9,761 bases of DNA from Patescibacteria group bacterium (GTDB lineage: Bacteria > Patescibacteriota > Gracilibacteria > BD1-5 > UBA6164): assembly GCA_018623505.1 (NCBI GenBank), contig JAAZVM010000011.1:1-9761 (forward strand), given 5' to 3'. Shown here piece after piece: positions 1 to 7,233 of the stretch (position 1 is its first letter; every line of letters begins with the position of its first letter). The position numbers were made by a program, and so were the translations under genes. The notes below the pieces were generated by a model. The model had not been told where the DNA came from. It saw only the letters and a list, made by a program, of their open reading frames with translations, and searched no databases.

Positions 1-22
1 CTATGGTATACTTTTTAATCAT
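1..22 (-). CDS. Possible 5' end of a divergent minus-strand gene (partial)
   Basis: On the minus strand an ATG at 22-20 opens a frame that stays open to the window edge (M-I-K-K-Y-T-I). Its position, divergent from the STAS gene, would suit a gene start. Only seven codons are visible, there is no Shine-Dalgarno sequence and no product can be suggested. It may equally be chance in AT-rich intergenic DNA. Confidence 0.22.
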
Positions 23-46
23 ATCAAGAAAAAATAACTATAAAAT

Positions 47-75
47 TTGCATTAAAAAAAATAATAATATATAAT
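47..75 (+). promoter_or_regulatory. Sigma70-type promoter of the STAS gene
   Basis: A -35 box TTGCAT (47-52) and a perfect -10 box TATAAT (70-75) are separated by 17 bases, the optimal spacing. Transcription would begin near position 82, giving a leader of about 30 bases. The leader has no Shine-Dalgarno sequence before the ATG at 112. In DNA this AT-rich a -10 match alone means little, but the paired boxes at ideal spacing just ahead of a gene make it credible. Confidence 0.6.
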
Positions 76-111
76 TAAACTATAAATTTAACAATATAAC
101 TATTATATAGT

Positions 112-462
112 ATGGAAACTTTGATAGAAGTAAATAAAAAAGATTTAAATGATGTAAGTGTATTTGAATTTTCTGGAGAATTAGATGAAACAAATGCAGA
201 TAAAACATTCAAATCTATATATGATGATATTTGAGATTTCAAAGACAAAAAAATTATCTTCAATTTAAGTGGATTAACATACTTAAATTCAAAATCTATT
301 TGATATATTGCTGATGTTTTTTCAAATATAGAAGACAACAATGGTAAAATGGCAATTTCAAATTGTAATGATAGTGTTTTTGATATATTAGAACTTGTAG
401 GTATCACTACAATTATTAACACTGTAAAAACAGAAGAAGAAGCAGCTGAACAAATGAAATAA
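112..462 (+). CDS. STAS-domain protein (anti-sigma factor antagonist-like)
   Basis: A 116-residue protein consisting of essentially one STAS domain, the usual length for stand-alone family members such as SpoIIAA and RsbV. These cytoplasmic proteins act as phosphorylation-controlled switches that bind an anti-sigma factor or a kinase. Visible features are the N-terminal strand V-F-E-F-S-G-E-L-D, the central strand and signature loop I-I-F-N-L-S-G-L-T-Y-L-N-S-K-S-I-G (residues 48-64), and the later D-I-L-E-L-V-G-I helix and turn. The D-S-x-G phosphorylation loop of the classic family is replaced here by N59-S60-K61-S62-I63-G64, so serine is kept but aspartate is not. Two glycines, G41 and G64, are encoded by TGA. 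The gene is monocistronic, from a good promoter at 47-75 to a hairpin directly after its stop. No partner kinase or sigma factor is in the window, so the pathway is unknown. Confidence 0.85.
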
Positions 463-489
463 AAAAATAGTCCTTTGGACTATTTTTTT
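462..489. terminator. Bidirectional terminator between the STAS and glycosyltransferase genes
   Basis: The perfect inverted repeat AAAAAATAGTCC, loop TTT, GGACTATTTTTT forms a 12-bp stem (462-473 with 477-488). The A arm merges with the TAA of the STAS gene and the T arm with the TAA of the convergent glycosyltransferase (488-490). It can end transcription from both sides, and the two reading frames are only 25 bases apart. Confidence 0.85.
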
Positions 490-1582
490 ATTTCACTAAA
501 TCTATTAAATCTTTTTTAAAACTCTCTAAACCAAATTCTTTAGCTCTATTTTCACACTCTTCCCTCATAATTATAGATTTTTCTGGAGTTAATAGATTTA
601 TAGCATTTATTATATCTTCTATTTTTGCTTCTTTATCTATTAGATAACCTGTTTTTCCATCTATAATTGTCTCTTTTAATCATCAATCATTTACTCATAA
701 AACCGGTTTTCATGCAGCCATTGACTCTACAGGACTCATTCAAAAATCCTCATCAATTGGTATATAAATTGTAGCTATACTATTTCATATATAATCTGTA
801 AAACCTATATTTCAAGGAAGAGTTTTGAAAACTATATTTTTACATCATGAAGCTAGTTCAAAAATCTTATCTTTTTGTGGATCGTTTTCTCCATAAATAA
901 CAACAAGCTTTTTTTCTGGCATTTTTTTGAAAGATTCCACAACTTTATCTACCCTTTTAGCATCTGATAATCTAGCGAAACTAAGATAATAATCTCAAGT
1001 AGAAATATACCTAAACTCCTCTAAATCTACTGGTGGATAAAGGACTTTTGAATCTAATCATATAAATTTTTTTATCCTTGCCTTAGTATTTTCAGAGTTT
1101 GTAAGTATAAGGTCCATTTTAGATAAATCTCTTTCATACATTTTTTTAAAAATGTAACAAGATACCTTAAAAGGCAATCTAAGTATAAATGGAACTTTTT
1201 TTACATATAATTCATGTAAATCATATATATATCTTGGTGGAGTATGACAATAATAGATTTTTTTAGTACTCTTTTTACAGTTTCTAACTGAGCTAATACT
1301 ATCTCATGAAAATATAACAGTATCATAATCTTGTAAAAATTTTGTATTAAACAAAAATGCCCATTTTAACTTGAAATGCCTAAATCATTTTGCAAAAATC
1401 TCAGTTGATACACTTATCATTTTTCACTTAAATCATTCTTTTCTAAGATCAAAACTACCTTTACTAAAAAATCAAGAAGCCAAATCTGCATTTAAAGATT
1501 TAGCCATCATTAAAATTAACCTTTCTCATCATCATTTATAAAGAAAAGTATCGTGCATTATAATTATTTTTTTATCTTTCAT
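488..1582 (-). CDS. GT4-family glycosyltransferase
   Basis: A 364-residue retaining GT-B glycosyltransferase of family GT4, a normal length for the group. The N-terminal Rossmann half begins [10 protein letters not shown] followed by the glycine-rich turn G17-G18-G19-E20-R21. The C-terminal half carries the EX7E signature E278-D-F-G-M-S-P-V-E286, followed by S-M-A-A-G-K-P-V, which binds the nucleotide-sugar donor. Such enzymes build lipopolysaccharide, exopolysaccharide or glycolipid sugars at the inner face of the membrane. Donor and acceptor cannot be read from the sequence. The ATG at 1582 is chosen because the next one (M9) would remove the first beta strand. It starts inside the 3' end of mutS, so the two are probably co-transcribed and translationally coupled. 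Most glycines here, including G281 of the catalytic motif, are TGA codons. No other surface-sugar genes are adjacent. Confidence 0.88.
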
Positions 1583-2952
1583 TTTAGTTCTATTAGTTTA
1601 TTCAATGCTTGTATTGGTGTTAGATTATTTAAATCAAGATTATTTATTTCGGATTCGACTTCACTATCCTTATATACTTCTTTTTCTATATACTCAACTC
1701 TAGTTTCACTTCAAAGAGTAAGTTGATTTCAAAAAACTCAAGAGTGTTCAATTTCAAGTTTTTTAAGCATTTTTTTTGCTTCAAGTATTGTATCTTCTGA
1801 AATTCAAGCTATTTTAGCTACTTCTAATCAAAATGATTTTTTAATTCATCAAGGTATTATTTTTCTAAGAAATACTAAATTTTCTGAATTTTCTCAGACA
1901 GCAACTGAAAAATTTGAAACTCATTTTAGAGATTTAGATTCATCTATAAGCTCATGATAGTGAGTTGCAAAAAGAGTTTTAGCTTTAATTTTATCATGAT
2001 TATGTTTTAATATAGACCAGGCTAAACTCATACCATCATAAGTACTTGTTCATCTTCATACTTCATCAATTATTACAAAACTATTTTCAGTTGAATTATT
2101 AAGTATATTTGCTACCTCCTGCATCTCAACCATAAAAGTTGATTGACCTAAAAATAAATTATCATTGGCTCATATCCTAGAAAAAATCTTGTCTGTAAGT
2201 GGTATAACAGCTTTCTTAGCAGGTATGAAACATCACATATGTGACATAAGTATAATTAGAGCATTTTGTCTCAAAAAAGTAGATTTACCTCACATATTTG
2301 GTCAAGTGATTATATGAACATAATCACTATGAGACATATGTAAATCATTACTTATAAAATCTCAGACATTTTTTTCTATAATTGGATGTCTTCATCAAAC
2401 TATATCTAAAGATTTTTTTTCTACTATTTCTGGTCTAGTATAATTATTATCATAAGATACTTGTGATAAAGAGCATATAAAATCTATATAAGCTGATTTA
2501 TCTGAAACTTCTTTTATATCATTATATGATCATAAAACTTCCTCTCTTATTTCTTGGAAAAGTTCATATTCTATACTTGATTTTTCATTTTGTGCTTCCA
2601 TAAATTTTTCTTCAAAATTTTTCAAATCAATAGTTATATATCTAGAAGCATTAAGCAAAGTTTGTTTATGTATAAAAGAATCTGGTATTTTTGAGATTTG
2701 TGATTTTGGTATTTCTATAAAATAACCTGAAGCATTTGTATACTTAATTTTTAAATTTGAAATTCAAGTTGAAACTGATAGATTATTTTGGTACTCAGCT
2801 AACCATTCATTTGAATTATTTATTATACTTCTAAATTCGTCTACTTTTTCACTATATCAATCAGCTATAATTTCTCAAGAAGTTATAGAATTTTCTGGAT
2901 TTTCTTTTATAGAATTCTCAAGCAGTTCTATTATTTTTATTATTTCTTCCAA
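1564..2952 (-). CDS. mutS: N-terminally truncated MutS (lever/clamp and ATPase part only)
   Basis: About 462 residues matching the second half of MutS1, which is normally 800-900 residues. The open part starts at the equivalent of roughly E. coli residue 385 (I-A-D-G-Y-S-E-K-V-D-E), continues through the clamp ([17 protein letters not shown]) and has a complete ABC-type ATPase: G-R-H-P, Walker A G217-P-N-M-G-G-K-S-T225, the signature-region S-T-F-M-V-E-M, Walker B V-I-I-D296-E297-V-G-R-G-T-S-T-Y-D-G, and F-A-T-H331-Y-H-E-L. The mismatch-reading domain with its Phe-x-Glu motif, the connector and most of the lever are absent. An in-frame TAA (2964-2962) precedes the open part and there is no ATG near it. 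TTG at 2952 is the most plausible start, with ATT at 2958 as the alternative. About 23 of 27 glycines are TGA. It could be a functional shortened protein, half of a split MutS, or a decayed gene. The C-terminal [10 protein letters not shown] is typical MutS1, not MutS2. Confidence 0.85.
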
Positions 2953-2990
2953 AAGAATATATTAATAATTAAGTTAAGTCAATGATAGTA

Positions 2991-2996
2991 ATTATA
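2991..2996 (-). promoter_or_regulatory. Possible -10 box upstream of mutS
   Basis: A perfect TATAAT on the minus strand lies about 40 bases before the proposed TTG start and 30 before the start of the open frame. No convincing -35 box lies 16-18 bases upstream. If real, it shows that the shortened mutS is transcribed from its own promoter and has no coding sequence missing upstream. The match could be chance in AT-rich DNA. Confidence 0.3.
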
Positions 2997-3020
2997 AGCC
3001 TTTTGTAAAGAAATATTTAC

Positions 3021-3048
3021 TTGAAAAATCTATTTTTATTCATAAAGT
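3021..3048 (+). promoter_or_regulatory. Possible promoter of the baseplate J-like gene
   Basis: TTGAAA (3021-3026) and TAAAGT (3043-3048, 4 of 6 consensus bases) are separated by 16 bases. Transcription would start near 3055, about 22 bases before the ATG, a leader length similar to that seen at 7234. The divergent intergenic region 2953-3076 contains no open reading frame. Confidence 0.4.
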
Positions 3049-3076
3049 ATTTACATAAAAAAAATAATAAGTAGAT

Positions 3077-4690
3077 ATGATAAAAATACATAAAAATGAT
3101 TCTATAATTGATATAATTACAAAAATCAAAAACTCTAAAGACAAAGAAATTGTCTTGGAGTTTCCTTTTTGACATCCTGTTTTACACAATTTCACTTCAT
3201 TAAAGATACTAAAAACAAAAGCTGAAAAAAAAGAGCTAATTATTATAACAAATGATAAAACTGCCAGAAAAATTTGAAAAACTTTATGAATAAAGTATTC
3301 AATTTCAACAAATCCAGATTTAATTGAACATAATTATTCTTTTTGGGAATACTTTTTATATACTTTTAAAAATTATTTTAGAGAAATAAAAGATTTATTT
3401 CTACAAAAAAACAATGAAGAATATATAAAAATATATAAAAAAAATTATAACAAATCAAAAATATGACTTTTTATTAGTTTTTTGCTTTTCTCTTTTGTGC
3501 TTTTGATATTTATATTTTACTTTGCAGTTAATAAAACTTATGTTTACATAACTCCTGAAATACAAGTAAAATCAAAGGCTAAAAATTTCATATTTAAAGA
3601 AATATGAGAAAATGAAACAATACTATGAGATAATGTGATTAAAGTAGAAAAAATAACTAAACTTGTTTATTTGGATAGCTTATTTGGATCTACTGGTATA
3701 TCAGAAGAAACTCAATCAAATTCAAGATGAAAAGTAGTAATTTATAACAATTTTAACGAAGATATAGAGCTTCTAGCAAACTCTAGGATACAAGATGAAA
3801 ACTGAACAGTATTCACTCTCGAGTGAAATGTAAAGATTCCTAAAGCATCTATAACATCAACATGAGCAGTTATTCCTTGAGAATATACTTGATTTGCTAA
3901 ATCTACAGCAAAATCTATATGATGAGAAATAACTTGATCAAAGGCAAACATATGAAGCGGAACTTTTCTATACTTCCCTAAACTTGAATCTGACAAAGAT
4001 AAACTTTACTGATACTCTTTGGATGACTTTAAATGAGCAGATGATAACTATGAAAGGTTTATAACTAGCCAAGATGTAGAAAATGCAAAATCGATACTTA
4101 GAGAAAAACTAGAAACAGAAAGTTTAAAACAATTAAAAGAAGAAATAAATGAAAAAAATCTAAATAGTGATATAAATCAAGAAATAATATGAATAAATTG
4201 AATAATAGAATACTCTAATTTCTCAGTAACTTGATTAAATAATATAAAACTATGAGATAAAAAAGATAGTTTTGAACTATGATGAAGCATAAGAATAACA
4301 AGTTATACTTACAATAAAGATTTTTTAATAAACAAATTAAAAAACTTTATAAAAGAAACTATCCTAGAAAATACTGAAGAGCTTTTAGAAATAGATGAAA
4401 GATCACTATTGGTAGTCTCACCAGCTTTGTATAAAGATACTAGTTATCCTTTTTATATGAAAGCAACAGTACAAATAAATGCTCTTTTTATGCATGATTT
4501 TGACAACATAAACAATAACTATCTATACAAGCTAAAAAATATGATTGCTTGAAAAGAAAAAGACGAAGCTGAAAAAATTCTTCTAAACAACAATACAATA
4601 AGTAATGCAGAAGTTAGTATAAGACCTTTTTTTATAGATAAAGTATCAAAGATAACTGAAAATATAGTTTTTAAAGTAGTTAAAAACTAA
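3077..4690 (+). CDS. Single-pass membrane protein of a baseplate J-like family
   Basis: A 537-residue protein with three parts. Residues 1-129 form a charged, probably cytoplasmic domain with I-V-L-E-F-P-F-G-H-P-V-L-H-N and L-I-I-I-T-N-D. Residues 130-151 are one clear transmembrane helix. The remaining 385 residues should lie outside the membrane: a beta-rich part with G-K-V-V-I-Y-N-N-F and a glycine/serine/threonine stretch, a charged helical stretch (Q-D-V-E-N-A-K-S-I-L-R-E-K-L), and a C-terminal segment with V-S-I-R-P-F-F. I recall this arrangement in conserved proteins of candidate-phyla bacteria that automatic pipelines call baseplate J/gp47 family. No phage or contractile-injection genes are nearby, so the label says nothing firm about function. 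A cell-surface or envelope role is inference. TGA encodes most glycines. There is no Shine-Dalgarno sequence before the ATG. Confidence 0.75.
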
Positions 4691-4726
4691 AAAAGATTAG
4701 ATTTTAAAAATCTAATCTTTTTTTAT
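4691..4726. terminator. Bidirectional terminator between the baseplate J-like gene and deaD
   Basis: AGATTAGATTTT and AAAATCTAATCT form a near-perfect inverted repeat flanked by an A tract on the left and a T tract on the right. It begins directly after the TAA at 4688-4690, and the TAA of deaD (4723-4725 on the minus strand) lies inside the T tract. One hairpin therefore serves both convergent genes, which are 32 bases apart. Confidence 0.85.
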
Positions 4727-6483
4727 TTTCTTCTTCAGTTTCATTTAAATCATCCTCCTCTATTTGAACCACCTCTAAATCATCCTCCTCTGCTTGAACC
4801 AGATCTAAATCATCCTCCTCCAGAATTACCATCTCTTTTAGCTTCTACTATAAGAGGTTTTCTAGGGTTTAAATCTTTGAATTTTTTCAATACAAAATCA
4901 GCATCATTATCAGATAAGTTTATAAATGAAAATTCTCTCATTATATCTATATTACCTACATCTCATAATTTAGAATCTGATTCTTTTTCTATGAATTGGA
5001 TTAAACTTCATGGTGTAAATCAGTCTAATTTACCTTTTGCAACAAAAAGTCTTCTTTGTCCATCTACTCATGCAAAACCTCTTGATGATCTTTCATTTCT
5101 ATCTCTAGAGTTTGAAAAATTTTCTTCTTTTAAATCACTATAGTGAGTAGAACAAAACTCTTTACCAAAACCTTCCTTTAAAACTGCAGCTAATACTTCT
5201 GATGCTTCTCCAGTTTCAAGTAAATCTTTTGCTAAATCTACATAATTTAGTTCATCTTTATTTTCTAAAAGAGCTTTAGTATTATCAATAAGTCTTTTCT
5301 TTTTAAATTCTATTACTTCTGATACTTCTGGAAGTTTCTCAACAGTTATAGTTTTTTTAATAGTTTTTTCAACCCAAGAAAGCATTCTAGAATCTTTTCT
5401 AGATACAAATGAAATAGCTTCTCATTTATTACCTGCTCTACCTGTTCTACCTATTCTATGAGTATAAGTTTCTGGATTATCTGGAAGAGAATAGTTAACT
5501 ACATGTGTTAAATTATTTACATCTATACCTCTAGCTGCTACATCAGTTGCAACTAAAATTTTAATAGATCCATTTTTAAATCTAGCAAGAGTTTTTTCTC
5601 TCATTTTTTGATCTATATCTCAGTGAATTCATTCTACTTTATAACCTCTATTCATAAGTTTAGAAGCAACTTCATCAACATCAGCTTTAGTTCTACAGAA
5701 AAGTATACCATAAAAATCAAACTCTACTTCTATAACTCTACAAAGAGCTTCAAATTTATCTCATTCTCTTACTTTATAACATTTTTGTTCTATATTTGAA
5801 TTTGTAAGTTCTTTTCTTTCTATAGTTACTTTATCGTGATCTTTTATATATTTGTGAACTATATCTTGTATACCTCTTGGCATAGTAGCTGAAAAAAGTA
5901 ATACTTTCTTTTCTTTTGGAGTAAATTGTATGATTTCTTCTATCTCTTCTTTGAAACCTATGTTTAACATTTCATCAGCTTCATCAAGTACAAAGTATCT
6001 TAGTTTATCAATATTTAAAGTTTTTCTTTTTGATAAGTGGTCTATAACTCTACCTGGAGTACCTACAACTATTTGTGGATTTCTTTTTAATCCCATTAGT
6101 TCATCTCTAATATTTTGTCCACCGTATAACAGTTGGATTTTTGTATCACTATCAGCAAAACTTTTTAATTCGTCAGCAACTTGGATAGCAAGTTCTCTAG
6201 TAGGAGCTAAAACTAAAACTTGTATATCTTTTATACTTGAATCTAATCTATCTAAAACAGGTAAACCAAAAGCAGCAGTTTTACCTGTACCAGTTTGAGC
6301 TTGACCTATGATATCTTTATCACCATTTAAAAGTAGAGGTATAACTCATGCTTGAATTGCAGAAGGAAATTCATAACCTTTTGCTTTGATTTTTGATAAC
6401 ATTTTTTCTGATAAACCTAGATCTGAAAATTTGATTTTATCACTAGTATCATTTGCATCTATTTTTTTTGTTATTTCTGTCAT
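4723..6483 (-). CDS. deaD: DEAD-box RNA helicase, DeaD/CsdA type, with RGG-like tail
   Basis: A 586-residue ATP-dependent RNA helicase. Bacterial DeaD/CsdA proteins unwind RNA in ribosome assembly and mRNA decay, often in the cold. The order seen is: Q motif (F-S-D-L-G-L and G-Y-E-F-P-S-A-I-Q), motif I A62-Q-T-G-T-G-K68-T, motif Ia P-T-R-E-L, Ib T-P-G-R, motif II D167-E-A-D170, motif III S198-A-T, motif [11 protein letters not shown], and motif VI H342-R-I-G-R-T-G-R349. All catalytic motifs are intact. A DbpA/CsdA-type RNA-binding domain follows from about residue 473 ([16 protein letters not shown]). The last 35 residues are a basic glycine-rich tail built on a 10-residue repeat. Core glycines are mostly GGT; TGA glycines (about 14 of more than 50) sit mainly after motif VI. 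The gene is single, behind a long leader, with no Shine-Dalgarno sequence at its ATG. Confidence 0.93.
4744..4821 (-). repeat. 30-bp tandem repeat encoding the RGG-like tail of DeaD
   Basis: Two full 30-bp units (4792-4821 and 4762-4791) and a third partial one (4744-4761) encode R/G-G-G-G-F-R-S/G-G-S-S/N. In each unit the three consecutive glycines are spelled GGA GGA TGA before TTT. The period is exactly ten codons and the copies are nearly identical, so the tail probably grew by slippage or unequal exchange. Copy number may vary between strains. Confidence 0.8.
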
Positions 6484-6666
6484 GTATAGAAATTAATTAA
6501 TTAAAACAATTAAAAAAAGAAGAGCACGCAATAGCAAGTTCTTCTTTTTTAAAAGAGAACTCAAACAAATCCATTTTTTATCGATTTTATTACGCTATAT
6601 TTCAAGCTAACTCAATCAATTTTTTCCCTAAAAAATGAGTTTACTTGAAGTCCTTATTTTTTTAAC
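6484..6666 (-). ncRNA. Putative structured deaD leader RNA (attenuator or small RNA)
   Basis: About 183 bases between a good minus-strand promoter and the deaD ATG contain three hairpins. The first (6649-6601) has arms TTCAAG/CTTGAA and AACTCA/TGAGTT separated by a two-base internal loop, with an inner T6/A6 stem and an AGGG loop. The second (6561-6537) pairs AGTTCT with AGAACT and continues after one mismatch. The third (6550-6513) is terminator-like. The second and third share 6540-6550 and cannot form together. This is the layout of a terminator/antiterminator switch. I recognise no known RNA family in it. AT-rich DNA makes A/T pairing cheap, but the mixed-base arms of the first hairpin are unlikely by chance. 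Confidence 0.45.
6512..6550 (-). terminator. Terminator-like hairpin in the deaD leader
   Basis: On the minus strand AAAAAAGAAGA (6550-6540) pairs with TCTTCTTTTTT (6523-6513) around a 16-base loop and ends in a run of seven T. It has the same A-arm/T-arm build as the other terminators in the window, yet lies 28 bases before the deaD ATG instead of after a gene. It therefore either attenuates deaD or ends a small leader RNA. Confidence 0.55.
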
Positions 6667-6672
6667 AGCCGA

Positions 6673-6700
6673 AGTATATGAATTAAATAAATAAAAGCAA
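6673..6700 (-). promoter_or_regulatory. Promoter of the deaD leader
   Basis: On the minus strand TTGCTT (6700-6695) and TATACT (6678-6673) are separated by 16 bases. Transcription would begin near 6666, so the deaD mRNA would carry a leader of about 180 bases, far longer than the 20-30 bases inferred for other genes in the window. Confidence 0.5.
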
Positions 6701-6722
6701 ATTATTTTTTATAATAAATATA

Positions 6723-6771
6723 GTTTTTGACTTTTTAAAATAAATAATTATATATAATATGTTTTTGACTT
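6723..6771 (+). promoter_or_regulatory. Promoter and repeated GTTTTTGACTT element before the 6789 gene
   Basis: GTTTTTGACTT occurs twice in direct orientation, at 6723-6733 and 6761-6771, 38 bases apart. The TTGACT of the first copy (6727-6732) is a near-perfect -35 box, with TATATA (6751-6756) 18 bases on or at 6749-6754 16 bases on. The second copy would then cover the transcription start. It may be a duplicated promoter segment or an operator site. Confidence 0.45.
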
Positions 6772-6777
6772 GTATAT

Positions 6778-6781
6778 AGGA
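6778..6781 (+). promoter_or_regulatory. Shine-Dalgarno sequence of the 6789 gene
   Basis: AGGA ends seven bases before the ATG at 6789. It is the only clear ribosome binding site before a start codon in the window and supports this start over the internal ATG seven codons downstream. Confidence 0.55.
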
Positions 6782-6788
6782 TTATGTA

Positions 6789-7136
6789 ATGAATAAAAAA
6801 GTAATTTCAATGCAATTAAAACAAAACCACAAAAAAGGAGAATTAACTAAGGAGCAAAAACAAAAAATATATAAAAATTTTAAATCAAGAGTTAATAAAA
6901 AATCAAAGCATAGATACTTTGACGAAGATGAAGAACCAATCCTTCTGAGGATTTATATGATAGGTAGTATTTTCAATGCTACTCAAGAGTACCTCGTAGT
7001 ATTTGGTTCTTTCGAAGTTATCGTAAAAGATGAAAAAGAAATAGGTTTCAAAGCTGAAATCAGGACAATTGATGACGAATACTGGATTTTAACTGTATAT
7101 AAAGAAAAATTCAGAGCAAATATACAAAAAAAATAA
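6789..7136 (+). CDS. Small protein of unknown function
   Basis: I do not recognise this 115-residue protein. Its first 45 residues are strongly basic and helical in character (K-K-G-E-L-T-K-E-Q-K-Q-K-I-Y-K-N). An acidic patch D-E-D-E-E follows, and the rest alternates in a way that suggests beta strands (E-Y-L-V-V-F-G-S-F-E-V-I-V, then A-E-I-R-T-I, then Y-W-I-L-T-V-Y). It has no signal peptide or membrane segment. A basic tail joined to a small beta domain could bind nucleic acid, but that is a guess. It has its own promoter, a Shine-Dalgarno sequence and a terminator, so it is monocistronic. Codon use differs from its neighbours: no TGA codon, all four glycines GGT or GGA, TTC favoured over TTT, and ATC, CTC and AGG present. 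That could mean high expression or an origin elsewhere. Confidence 0.75.
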   Translation: MNKKVISMQLKQNHKKGELTKEQKQKIYKNFKSRVNKKSKHRYFDEDEEPILLRIYMIGSIFNATQEYLVVFGSFEVIVKDEKEIGFKAEIRTIDDEYWILTVYKEKFRANIQKK

Positions 7137-7147
7137 AAAGGCAGGAG

Positions 7148-7179
7148 AAAAAGAAGTTAGTTTTACTAACTTCTTTTTT
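7148..7179 (+). terminator. Terminator of the 6789 gene
   Basis: AAAAAGAAGTTAG (7148-7160) pairs with CTAACTTCTTTTT across the loop TTTTA, a 13-bp stem followed by T residues. Its end overlaps the -35 box of the next promoter, so termination of one gene and initiation of the next are packed together. Confidence 0.85.
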
Positions 7180-7206
7180 GAAAAAAAATAATAAATATGT
7201 TAAAAT
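7178..7206 (+). promoter_or_regulatory. Extended -10 promoter of the 7234 gene
   Basis: TTGAAA (7178-7183) and TAAAAT (7201-7206) lie exactly 17 bases apart, and TG at 7198-7199 supplies an extended -10 element (TGT before the box). Transcription would start near 7213, giving a leader of about 21 bases with no Shine-Dalgarno sequence. This is one of the two best promoters in the window. Confidence 0.65.
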
Positions 7207-7233
7207 AAAGAAAATATAAATAAAAATAAAAAT

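Noticed and set aside
1564..2952. MutS2 instead of MutS1
   Set aside because: MutS2 also lacks the mismatch-reading domain, but this protein has the MutS1 clamp sequence and the MutS1 C-terminal L-T-P-I-Q-A-L motif, and no Smr domain follows the ATPase.
2953..3076. Coding sequence for the missing N-terminal half of MutS upstream of its open frame
   Set aside because: Only about 120 bases separate it from the divergent gene, all three minus-strand frames are closed or too short, and no MutS-like residues appear in any of them.
4744..4821. 30-bp periodic repeat as a CRISPR array
   Set aside because: There are no spacers. The units are contiguous and in frame with deaD, encoding its glycine-rich tail.
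4744..4821. AGGAGG followed by ATG on the minus strand as internal translation starts
   Set aside because: The motif arises from the codons AGA GGA GGA TGA, has no spacing between the purine tract and the ATG, and the frame it opens stops almost at once at TAG.
488..6483. mutS, the glycosyltransferase and deaD as degraded pseudogenes because of many in-frame TGAs
   Set aside because: TGAs fall at conserved glycines, catalytic motifs are intact, and no frameshifts are seen. The pattern is recoding, not decay.
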